This document shows positions 9,098 to 18,700 of a DNA stretch of 64,000 nt, one piece after another. Position 1 is the first letter of the stretch, and each line of letters starts with the position of its first letter. A model generated the notes under the pieces. That model worked only from the letters and a program-made list of their open reading frames with translations. It was not told the origin of the DNA and did no database searches. The stretch is from assembly GCA_023639215.1 (NCBI GenBank), contig CP097899.1:2419001-2483000 (forward strand), in the 5' to 3' direction. Source of the DNA: Candidatus Pristimantibacillus lignocellulolyticus. Lineage in GTDB: Bacteria > Bacillota > Bacilli > Paenibacillales > Paenibacillaceae. Made by a program: the position numbers and the translations under genes.

Positions 9098-9754
9098 TTG
9101 TTCAAATACAATACAAATATCTTAATAGAAAACAAACTAGACCAAATCAATGCTAGTCTTCAAAAAGTGTTTAATAGTGAACGAATAGAAATTTTATCTG
9201 TAATTTGTGATGATATTGGTTATGCAACTCCCAATTTCACAACAGCTGGTATTTATCATTTACATGGCAATGTAATTTTAGAAGGTAAACCAATGCCTTG
9301 GTCAATCATTTTGAAAATAATAAAAGCTGATAGTTCAGAGAAAGAATTGAGCTCTCATCATAATTATTGGCGAAGAGAAGCATTGGTATTTGAGTCGAAG
9401 TTACTAGATGATCTTCCCGATTCTATTCAAGCACCCAAATGTTATCTTATTGAGGAGCAGCAAGATCAAACAATCTGGATGTGGATAAAACATATGATTA
9501 GTTGGGAGAAACTCGGCTATCGTGTGAAAGGTCATAAAATAAAGTCTGATAGAACTCATCGAGATGATGATTTAACACAGTATAATTATTATATTTCTAT
9601 CTCAAATGGAGAGGATACTAAAGAGTTCGGAGGCATCACTATATTTGGTAACAATGCTGGTCTGTTCCATAATATAGGTGGTGGATTCCATGATGCGGAG
9701 CAAACGTCGCCCAAGTTATCAAGTTTCTTTCAAGCCTTCAATATATCTGACTAA
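9098..9754 (+). CDS. Truncated or chimeric aminoglycoside-phosphotransferase-like protein
   Basis: 218 residues from a TTG that follows TAGGAGG; an ATG 13 codons earlier lacks a good site. Residues about 5-125 look like the N-lobe of an APH/choline-kinase fold: SxxxI beta strands, PWSIILKIIK with a candidate ATP-binding Lys, WRREALVFESKLL, then the hinge-like QTIWMWIKHM. The C-lobe with the expected HxDxxxxN and DW motifs is absent. Instead about 90 residues follow that I do not recognise (GGITIFGNNAGLFHNIGGGF). This could be a remnant of a kinase gene joined to another coding fragment by deletion, or a distinct small family. No activity should be assumed. Confidence 0.55.
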   Translation: MFKYNTNILIENKLDQINASLQKVFNSERIEILSVICDDIGYATPNFTTAGIYHLHGNVILEGKPMPWSIILKIIKADSSEKELSSHHNYWRREALVFESKLLDDLPDSIQAPKCYLIEEQQDQTIWMWIKHMISWEKLGYRVKGHKIKSDRTHRDDDLTQYNYYISISNGEDTKEFGGITIFGNNAGLFHNIGGGFHDAEQTSPKLSSFFQAFNISD

Positions 9755-9803
9755 ATTTACTAGCCTTTACTTAACTTTAACGTTAAATAAACATAGAGAT
9801 GAC

Positions 9804-9846
9804 AAATTCCCCCTATTATTGAGACTATCAATGTTAGGGGGAATTT
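9804..9846 (+). promoter_or_regulatory. Hairpin covering the ribosome binding site of the SLH phosphoesterase gene
   Basis: A perfect 12-bp inverted repeat, AAATTCCCCCTA at 9804-9815 and TAGGGGGAATTT at 9835-9846, has a second inner stem ATTGA/TCAAT. The right arm contains the only Shine-Dalgarno-like sequence before the ATG at 9851, so the folded mRNA would hide it. It could also act as a weak terminator for the upstream ORF, since it is followed by TTTATT. Confidence 0.6.
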
Positions 9847-9850
9847 ATTC

Positions 9851-12800
9851 ATGTACGCAGTTAAACATCGAAAAGGAATAGCTATTTTGTTACTGGTAGC
9901 GCTCATTTTCAGTATGGCACCAGTTGGCATGAGCTTTGCAAGTGAAAATAGTAAACCAGATTTACTTATTACAGAATTGGTGCCTGATTCTGCGAATGTA
10001 GCGTCGAAAGATGCTTATGAATTTGTTGAAATATATAATAATACGGACGTGGCGATTGAGTTCAAAGATTATGAACTACGCTATCGCCACGGTACTACTG
10101 ATACACACTGGAATGTCGGTGCTGCTTACAACAGTATGACAATTCCTGCCCACGATGCTATCGTAATCTGGGTTCTTACTGAAGATGTGAAGAACGTTAC
10201 ACTTGAGCAGTTTAATAACAATTACAGCACTTCGCTTGCAGATGGAACGAATCTTTTCAAAGTTATGACAGATGGCGGGATGCACAATAGCGCGGCAAGA
10301 ACGTTAGCAATTGTTGATCCAACAGTCTTAGATGGAAACAATAAAGGTACAGTAATCTCTCAAGCATCATATGATAACGATGATCAAACAAAACCGGACA
10401 AAGGTATTTTCTATCGTATGCCTAATGCGGGTGATACAGCTATGGTTATGATGGACAATCCCGGTACAATTAACGCATCTCCTGGGATTATTTCGCCAGA
10501 TCAACTAGTACGACTTGACGAGATTGTTACAGCTTTACCAATTGAGATACAACATACACCAAGTACATATCGTTTGATTACTACTAATGATTTTGCAATT
10601 GACTTAGCTATATCTAATGCGATTAATACAGTAAGTGGTAAAGTATATTACAAATTCGATGATGAGACAGCTTATACAGAAATGAGCATGACAGGCACAT
10701 TAACACAGCAAAATGCTACGATTGTAAGTAGCCAATTAACATCCCATAATAAGCTAACGTACTACATAGAAGTAGTAGGCGATAACCAAGCACCAATTGT
10801 AACTCCAGTCTATGACATTACAATAGTTGATCCTGCAGCAACTAGTGAAGAAGCTCCAATTATGCTCGTTACAGAGCTATTGCCGAACAGTAATAATGTA
10901 GGCGGAAGTGATGCATATGAGTTTATTGAAATCTACAATAATACAGATAAAGATATTAACTTCAAAGATTACAAATTGTATTATGTCTATACCGATTCCG
11001 GAAGAGTAGCAGACGTTGTATGGCCTACAAATCAAGAAGATATTACGATTAAAGCAATGGATACGATGGTATTTTGGAATATTAATTCTGCAAATGGAAG
11101 CTTAACTGTGGCAGACTTTAATAAAGAATTTAAGACAAGTCTAGTTGAAAATGAAAATATCGTTAAATTGTATAATGATGGACTAGCGAATAGTTCTAGA
11201 CGTGGTATCGCAATTGGTACCAATACGCATCAAGATATTTCTGTAGCCTATTATGATGGTTCAATTACGAACGTTGTTAACAAAGGCAGTCACTATCAGT
11301 ATCAAGTTGGCAATACAGAGATGTTCGAATTTGCAGTAGGAACGATTGATGCTTCACCTGGTTACGTATTACCGAATCAAGTACCTGTAGTTCCTTTGAA
11401 AACTATCGAAGATAACGAAGTTCCTGTATTTACTGATCTAACGAATGTTACTGAAGTGGATGAAATTACTGATCTTACGATACAAGCAGAAGTAACAGAT
11501 AACGAAAGTGTAAAATCAGTAATCTTATATTACAAGACGGATAAAGATGCCGCTTATTCTAAACGTTATTTGTACGATGAGAATAGAACGAATCAATTTA
11601 CTTATACGATCAATTCGACTGAGTTTATTGGACGAAATAATGTTATGTATTATTTCGAATATTCGGATGGTCCGAATAGCTTAACGTCACCAATCTATAC
11701 TGTAAATATTAAGAATAGCGGGACGAACGATAGTTTACGTCTAAACGTGAAAGACAATCAAATCATAAGCGGAACTACAACATTGAAAGCTGCTTCTGAT
11801 ACATTAACTCCAGACCAATTACTACTAGCCATTGATGGACAAGAGGTAGTGGATACGTATGCGGCATTAGAATCAGAAGCATATTTTGTATTTGAAGCTA
11901 CCGATGTCAACTATTACTTTAAAAACGGAGTTACGATGGGTACGGAAATTCTTCATACGTTCCTTGATCCTATTAACACGTACACAACAATTAAAGTGCC
12001 TATTTCAGCAGAGCGACTTGCGCTAGGTAATAATGAAATAGCTGTCCGTGCAGGAACGAAATCAGGTCCATTCGATGACCGCCCTGAAGAAAATAAAGAT
12101 GATTTCAAAATTCGTAATGTACGTCTAATATTAGCCGATGGAACTAATATTTATGATCCAGCTTTCAATAATAAAGATACTATCATCAAAATGGGCGATA
12201 GTGCAGGAATGCATGAAGCAATTGAATTCAAGTTTGAATTGACAAGTGCTAACTTACAGTCACTTGCTTATGACTGGAACACACTAGAAACAGAAGATGG
12301 CGCGCATCATGTTATAGTAGTAGCGGGTAATGAGCAACTTGAACAAACGGTTATTGTTGATAATACAGCACCAACGATTGTTCCTTCGATTACTAATGAA
12401 GAGGTATTACGTAGTGAATTTACACTAGATGCAGTAGTTACTGATAACTATGCTGGTGTAAAATCTGTTGATGCTACATTGAATGGTGACAGTATCGAGT
12501 TGCCATATCAGACGTCCACAGGTGCATTAGCTTCTGGGACATATTCATTTGCAGTAACTGCAATTGATACTGTAGGTAATCGTTCAGTAGAAACGGTCAC
12601 ATTTACAATTGATAATGATAACCCATATGCTGTAGAGGTTATTACGCCACAATCAGGTAGTAAAAATGTTGATCTATTACCGACATTAAAAGTTAAAGTG
12701 ACTGATCCGCAAGAGGATGAGATGTCTGTCCTATTCAAACGTGGCTTCCAATATGATAGTAACCGTGCTGCTGGTTTCACCGCATATTACGGTTCATCTA

Positions 12801-15388
12801 CTGTAGAGCCGCCAAAACAAAAAGTTCCTTCATCTGAGACGTTGATGGACACATCTGCATTAAGCAATATTAGTGCAGTAGATAACAAATACTATACAAC
12901 TGATGCTACAGAAACATTCCCTTACCAACGTTTTGAGATCGAACTAGATTCATCTGTTGTTGCAACGGATGAAGTCGAGATCAAATGGCAAGGTAATTCA
13001 TTAGAAGGAAGAAAAGTTAGTTTATACGCTTGGAATCCTACTGCTGGCAAATGGAATCTACTAGATAACTATGTTGCTGAAGTAGAAGATTTTGAGCTTG
13101 AAGCGAAAGTTCTTGCAGGCGATTATAATGACAATGGTGTCATTAATGTCATGGTGCAAGATGAAAGACCTGTAACTGAGGATGAATATGATTTCTCATT
13201 TGTATGGATGTCAGATACACAATATTACTCAGAGAGCTATCCTGAAATCTATTCGAATAATACACAATGGGTTGTAGATAATCAAGAAGCAATGGATATT
13301 CGTTATATTATTCATACAGGTGATATCGTTGATGATGCAGATCAAGCATACCAATGGGAAGCTGCGAATAAAGCGATGGAAACTATCGAAAAAGCAAAAA
13401 TTCCTTACGGCGTATTGGCAGGTAACCACGATGTTGATCATCAAACCGGTGATTACTCCTACTATTGGCAACATTACGGTGAAGATCGCTTTAAAGATAC
13501 AGAAACATACGGTGGATCATATCAAAATAACCGTGGTCACTATGATCTGATCTCTGCTGGCGGTATTGATTTCATCATCGTATATATGGGCTGGAACATC
13601 GGCGATGAAGAGATTGATTGGGTTGAACAAGTTGTGAAGGATCATCCAGATCGTAAAGCTATTCTAGCTTTCCATGAATATTTGCTAGTTTCTAATAATC
13701 GTGCACCAATTGCCGATGAAATCTATGAGCGTGTAGTTGTTCCGTATCCTAACGTTATTGCCACGTTGAGTGGTCATTACCATGATGCAGAAACTCTTGT
13801 AGATGAAATTGATGATAATGGTGACGGCATTGCAGATCGTAAAGTGTATCAAATGTTAGCTGATTATCAAGGTGCTGAAAAAGGTGGATTAGGTTATATG
13901 CGTCTACTGCAATTCGATCTAGATAATGACCAAATTCATGTTAAAACGTACTCACCATATTTAGATGATTATAATTACTACGATCCGACAGAATATCCTG
14001 GTAAAGATGAATTCGATATGGATGTAGACTTAGGTGTAATGAACAAACGAGTAGCTACTGATTATTTCGAAGTGAATATACACACGAAACAAATCATTGG
14101 TGAAGTTAACAATATAACTAGTGGTTCAGAAGCTTCAGTTCAATGGGATCAATTAACGCAAGGTACAAACTATGAATGGTATGTAGAAGTAACTGATCAA
14201 TTCTCTGGTAAGACAGTTTCACCAATTTGGAACTTCACAACAGCTGGTGGTTCAACGGGTACGAATCCGCCAACGCCAACACCAACGCCAAGTGAAACGC
14301 CAGAAACTTCTAATAATACAATTACGGTAGAGCTTGATGATGTTGGTTCGAAGGAGTCTGACAAAACTTCTATTACTGTTAATAGTACGAACGGAAAAAC
14401 GTTAGATGTTGTTGTTACGAGAGAAGCTATTGCACAATTAGCTCAGAACGGACATGATCTAGAAATTGCAATAGGGAAACAAAAGATTACTATTCCTGCT
14501 ACAACTTGGAGTGGATTAGCTAGCAATGAGACATTAAAAGTTACTTTGGCATCGAAGGAACAATCAGAAGTTGCTCCTAACTTAGCAAAAGAGTTCCAAC
14601 ATGCAAGTCATGTATTAGATGTTACGATAGTAGCTACTAGTCAAAGTAATGCAACTGAGACTAGAAACGTTGATGGTAACATCTCACTGACATTTGATAT
14701 GACTGCATTAGATGCTGATCTTGTTGGTGTATATCAACTTGTTAATGGTCAACCAGTTTATGTAGGTGGTAAAGTGAATGGTGGTACAATTCAAGTGGAT
14801 GTTAAACAAGCGGGACAATATTTTGTAGCTGAATATGTGAAGTCATTCCAAGATACTGTTGATCATTGGGCTGAGCATAGCATTTCCATTTTAGCTGCTA
14901 AACATATTGTAAATGGAACATCAGCTAACAATTACAGCCCAGCATCAAATGTTATACGTGCAGACTTCACAACGGCTCTAATCAGATCATTAGGTATTTA
15001 TGATCCGGAAGCTAGTAATCAATTTGCGGATGTTAATGTGAATGCATATTATGCTGGATTTGTTAATGTAGCAAATGAGCTAGGCATCGTGCAAGGTAGC
15101 AATAATGCATTCCGTCCAATGGATAAAGTAACTCGTGAAGAAGCTATTGTTATGTTAATGAGAGCATATCGTCATCTTAATCCAGATCTGACGGTAAATG
15201 TAGGAGAACAAACAGAATTTACTGATATGGATGACGTATCAGCATGGGCTGTGAAAGATATTCGTGAAGCTCAAGCTTTATCCTTAATTCAAGGGAAGAA
15301 TGGTCATACTGTTGATCCTCAAGGACAATTAACAAGAGCTGAACTTGCTCAGATGATCGTAAATTTTCTTGCAGTAACAAGTAAATAA
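9851..15388 (+). CDS. SLH-anchored surface metallophosphoesterase with lamin-tail domains
   Basis: 1845 residues. A signal peptide (HRKGIAILLLVALIFS to SFAS) is followed by two lamin-tail domains (about 36-170 and 335-490, each with YEF(V/I)EIYNNTD), several Ig-like beta domains, a calcineurin-like phosphoesterase (about 1110-1380), a TPTPTPSETPE linker, a beta domain, and three SLH repeats (about 1666-1845). Metal-binding motifs are visible: D1122 in SDTQ, GDIVDD with D1158, GNHD at 1191-1194, and GHYH at 1308-1311. It should be exported and held on the wall through SLH binding to pyruvylated polymer. The substrate is unknown; phosphomonoesters, phosphodiesters or nucleic acids are possible. 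Its ribosome binding site lies in a hairpin (9804-9846). Confidence 0.88.
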   Translation: MYAVKHRKGIAILLLVALIFSMAPVGMSFASENSKPDLLITELVPDSANVASKDAYEFVEIYNNTDVAIEFKDYELRYRHGTTDTHWNVGAAYNSMTIPAHDAIVIWVLTEDVKNVTLEQFNNNYSTSLADGTNLFKVMTDGGMHNSAARTLAIVDPTVLDGNNKGTVISQASYDNDDQTKPDKGIFYRMPNAGDTAMVMMDNPGTINASPGIISPDQLVRLDEIVTALPIEIQHTPSTYRLITTNDFAIDLAISNAINTVSGKVYYKFDDETAYTEMSMTGTLTQQNATIVSSQLTSHNKLTYYIEVVGDNQAPIVTPVYDITIVDPAATSEEAPIMLVTELLPNSNNVGGSDAYEFIEIYNNTDKDINFKDYKLYYVYTDSGRVADVVWPTNQEDITIKAMDTMVFWNINSANGSLTVADFNKEFKTSLVENENIVKLYNDGLANSSRRGIAIGTNTHQDISVAYYDGSITNVVNKGSHYQYQVGNTEMFEFAVGTIDASPGYVLPNQVPVVPLKTIEDNEVPVFTDLTNVTEVDEITDLTIQAEVTDNESVKSVILYYKTDKDAAYSKRYLYDENRTNQFTYTINSTEFIGRNNVMYYFEYSDGPNSLTSPIYTVNIKNSGTNDSLRLNVKDNQIISGTTTLKAASDTLTPDQLLLAIDGQEVVDTYAALESEAYFVFEATDVNYYFKNGVTMGTEILHTFLDPINTYTTIKVPISAERLALGNNEIAVRAGTKSGPFDDRPEENKDDFKIRNVRLILADGTNIYDPAFNNKDTIIKMGDSAGMHEAIEFKFELTSANLQSLAYDWNTLETEDGAHHVIVVAGNEQLEQTVIVDNTAPTIVPSITNEEVLRSEFTLDAVVTDNYAGVKSVDATLNGDSIELPYQTSTGALASGTYSFAVTAIDTVGNRSVETVTFTIDNDNPYAVEVITPQSGSKNVDLLPTLKVKVTDPQEDEMSVLFKRGFQYDSNRAAGFTAYYGSSTVEPPKQKVPSSETLMDTSALSNISAVDNKYYTTDATETFPYQRFEIELDSSVVATDEVEIKWQGNSLEGRKVSLYAWNPTAGKWNLLDNYVAEVEDFELEAKVLAGDYNDNGVINVMVQDERPVTEDEYDFSFVWMSDTQYYSESYPEIYSNNTQWVVDNQEAMDIRYIIHTGDIVDDADQAYQWEAANKAMETIEKAKIPYGVLAGNHDVDHQTGDYSYYWQHYGEDRFKDTETYGGSYQNNRGHYDLISAGGIDFIIVYMGWNIGDEEIDWVEQVVKDHPDRKAILAFHEYLLVSNNRAPIADEIYERVVVPYPNVIATLSGHYHDAETLVDEIDDNGDGIADRKVYQMLADYQGAEKGGLGYMRLLQFDLDNDQIHVKTYSPYLDDYNYYDPTEYPGKDEFDMDVDLGVMNKRVATDYFEVNIHTKQIIGEVNNITSGSEASVQWDQLTQGTNYEWYVEVTDQFSGKTVSPIWNFTTAGGSTGTNPPTPTPTPSETPETSNNTITVELDDVGSKESDKTSITVNSTNGKTLDVVVTREAIAQLAQNGHDLEIAIGKQKITIPATTWSGLASNETLKVTLASKEQSEVAPNLAKEFQHASHVLDVTIVATSQSNATETRNVDGNISLTFDMTALDADLVGVYQLVNGQPVYVGGKVNGGTIQVDVKQAGQYFVAEYVKSFQDTVDHWAEHSISILAAKHIVNGTSANNYSPASNVIRADFTTALIRSLGIYDPEASNQFADVNVNAYYAGFVNVANELGIVQGSNNAFRPMDKVTREEAIVMLMRAYRHLNPDLTVNVGEQTEFTDMDDVSAWAVKDIREAQALSLIQGKNGHTVDPQGQLTRAELAQMIVNFLAVTSK

Positions 15389-15410
15389 TAGAGAGCTAGA
15401 TTTACCTTAA

Positions 15411-15458
15411 ATGCACTTCTATTGGTTGGAAGTTTCTAACCAATAGAGGTGTATTTTT
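15411..15458 (+). terminator. Intrinsic terminator after the SLH phosphoesterase gene
   Basis: ATGCACTTCTATTGGTT pairs with AACCAATAGAGGTGTAT (G-T and one mismatch tolerated) and is followed by T5. Confidence 0.8.
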
Positions 15459-15491
15459 ATTGAAAGAAAATGTAATTACAATTAAGGGTCG

Positions 15492-15620
15492 GACCAGGTG
15501 GTTAGGATGTATATGGTACTAATGTTATTGCCCGACATGCGTATAGTTTAGCTGAGAATGGTGCGCCAAAGCTGTTGATTAGTGATTTGTATTGGGATTA
15601 AAATGGTTGTCCGTATTATT
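15492..15620 (+). pseudogene. Possible decayed coding fragment (glycoside-hydrolase-like)
   Basis: In one forward frame the gap reads GPGG-stop-DVYGTNVIARHAYSLAEN, then GAPKLLISDLYWD-stop-NGCPYY. The phrase VIARHAYSLAENGAPKLLISD resembles GH10-like wording (a helix followed by AKLxxND), with in-frame stops and no start. This is a by-eye resemblance over about 40 codons, so it is a weak call. The rest of the gap (15389-15747) holds two terminators and nothing else I can see. Confidence 0.25.
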
Positions 15621-15660
15621 GATTGAGACTGAGCATCATTAGTATTATTACGTCATAAAT

Positions 15661-15722
15661 AAGTAAGCCTACTATGTCTTAACGTTATTAACGTTGGACA
15701 CAATAGGCTTTTGTTGTTTTAC
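15661..15722 (-). terminator. Terminator between convergent surface-protein genes, probably bidirectional
   Basis: AAGCCTA and TAGGCTT arms bracket an inner palindromic stem (AACGTTATTAACGTT) with further partial pairing. On the plus strand it is followed by TTTGTTGTTTT. Confidence 0.6.
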
Positions 15723-15747
15723 ACGTTATAAAGCTCGACTAGTATCA

Positions 15748-18700
15748 TTATTCCAAAGCAGCAACTTGTTCAGCTGATAGGGCATAGTCAAAGATTTTAA
15801 GCTCGTCAACAAATCCTCTTGCTGAAGCATCCCAGTAATTCACACCTAGAGCAACTGTTGTCGTATCGCTAGTAAATAAATTTTTAAAATTGCTGAAGCT
15901 TTTTACAAGTGTATTGCCATAGTAGATAGAAGCTGTTCCGTTATTAACGGTAATAGTAACTTGAACCCATTCTGTTGTAGAGAACTTTTGATCCGTTGAT
16001 CCATCAAACCAATCCGCAGTACCATTTGCTCCGGTATTGTTTGCCCAAAGGAATGCATTTCCATTAGTGTGATCTGCCCCTCCAGGAACGAAGCTTAACC
16101 ATTGATCATTTTTTTGGAATGCAAAGAATAGAGCGCTATATCGATCTAATTGATTCATCTTCACATTAAAACGAATACTGTAAGTCTGATCATTAAAATA
16201 ATAGTTGGGCAGTAAAACACCATGTGAACCGTCTAATACAATACCTTGACCGTTATCGAATACGGGAGTATCTGTCGTGCTGAGATTAATTCTGTTACCT
16301 ATATATGTAGCGCCCTGACTACCTGCCACTGTACTATTATCAAGATTATTATTGAAGTTAAAGTGCGCGATTGCTCCTTCAACAACATGTAGTACATAAC
16401 TAGTGCTAGCATTTCCGCCATCCGTGGAAGTAGCTGTAATGGTTGTTGTACCAGTGCTAACACCTGTTACTGTTCCAGTTATTGCATTCACAGTAGCAAT
16501 TATTGGATTTGAACTTGACCATGTTAGTTGCTTATTATTAGCAACGACAGGTACTACTGTAATATTTTTTGGTGTAAATGTTTGATTAAGCGAGATGATT
16601 TGCTCACTAATAGCCAATTGAATCGTATCAACCTTACTATCACTTGTAAGCTTGGCGCTAATCTCTTGTTGTGAAAGAACGCCAGTATAAACTTCAAGCT
16701 CATCGATATATCCTTTAAAAGGAATATCCCAATAGTTAACTGCTAGGGAGAAGATATTATCAGTGTCACCAGAGAATAGATCAGATAAGCTCTGGCTACT
16801 ATGAAGAAGTTTTCCATTAATATATAATTTCAGATAGCCTTCTTCCACCGTGAAGGCGATGTGACTCCAAGTATTATTCGGAATCGTTGTATTTGTACGA
16901 GCGTCGAACCATTTGTCAGTTGTATTATTGCGGTGCCAAATCATAGTACCATCAAGAGCATTACCCTTTGGAAGTAGACTAATCCAGTGATCCGCATCAC
17001 TTCCTGCAAAGAAAGCAGTAGTGAATTGTGTTAGTTGTTCTGGTTTTAACCAAAGTGATACAGAATAAGTATTGCTATTGATAAGGTCAGAAGGAAGAAC
17101 AACCCCACTTGCTCCATCGAAATAAGCAGCTTTTCCGAACATTCCAGATCCATAGCTAATATTACCTTTATCGGTATCTGTAATTTTACCGCCAACAAGC
17201 GTTCCTTGCTTATTAGCATTCTGACTATCAATCAGCTCGTCCTCGAATGAGTACTTTGCAGCTAGCACAGCTACTTCAATTGGTTTTACTGTAACATCTA
17301 TTGTTTTTGAATGACTAGTTCCATCTACTATAATAGAAGCAGTTAATGTTACTGCAGCATTATCAGTTGAACTAGGTCTAGTAACTACCCCATTATTACT
17401 AATTACAGCAGAATTAGAGGACGACCAGCTAATTACAACATCTCTTGTAGCTTTAGTAGGTAATGATAGATCACCGATTATATTAGTCGCAGGAGTAATT
17501 GTAATATCATTCAAAATATCTTGAGCAAGAGCAGTAGTAGACTTCAACTTACCGCCCCATATATTTTTCCCTTCATTATCCATCGCTGTAAATGCTATCA
17601 CATAAGCTTGCGATGCTGAATCCCATTGTTCAATAAATGCCCCAGTATATAGACTGCCATTAACCGTTATTTTTGCAGTATAATCGTTCGCCAATTCCCA
17701 AGTTCCAGTAATTGCACCTGAGATAGTATGGTCGGAATTCAGCGAAATATAAGATGATGTATGAACAGTTTTGGAACTATCTTGTTCATGATTAATATAT
17801 TTATAGTCGCCAACTAATTTACTCTCAGCAACTGCTTGAAGTGATTCACCTGCATAACGATAAGGAGTAGCAATTAACCAATTATCTTCAGTCATAATAA
17901 GTTGGTGAGTTCTTAACTCAAATCCATCTATTTGCTGTGAGAAGCGAGTGTGAAAAACAACAAATCTTTCGCCAGTTTCATCATCGATATAGACCGAGTT
18001 ATGACCAGGAGATACATATTGAATGCCTGATCCGCTACCCTGTTCTCCAATATTGCGTTCAAAGTTATAATGTCCCATAATTTTGTTACCAATGGAATCG
18101 TGAACTGAAGTTGCAGTTAGAACAGCACTATCTCCATTAGCGTCAACAAATGGCCCATTAGGAGATTCTGATCGGAATACACGCATATTGTACTCACCAT
18201 CAATACCTAACCATCCGTAAGTAACAAATAAGAAGAAGTATTCGGACTGTGCATCATATTTCACATATGGGCCTTCTCCAGATTTACCATAACCACCTGC
18301 AATTTTTGTGCCGAAGTAACGATCAATTAGTCTGCCATCTGATGTGGTCCCGTCTTTTCCAGGGTATTTCGCTGCTCCTGTAGCAGGATCAATTTCAAGC
18401 ACGAAAATTCCGCCTGACCATGAGCCATATGACATCCACAGACGATCGTCTGCATCACGGTATAGATTGGCATCAATAGCATTCGGGAATGTCGCATTGT
18501 TGTAGGAACCATCGGATTTGAACCAGCCTGGTCTTGCATCTGTAATGATTCCATTGGTTTTAAGATCAGCTAGATTTGTATTTTCCCAATACTTATTAAT
18601 TACACTTTTAGCATCATAAGCTTCATTGTTAGTAAATCCAGAGTACATAATGGTATCAACATATTGATATGGACCTTCGATATTTTGTGAAGTAGCAATG

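Noticed and set aside
13229..13550. Open frames on both strands inside the phosphoesterase gene
   Set aside because: They are shadows of a gene with intact metal-binding motifs; no ribosome binding sites or motifs of their own.
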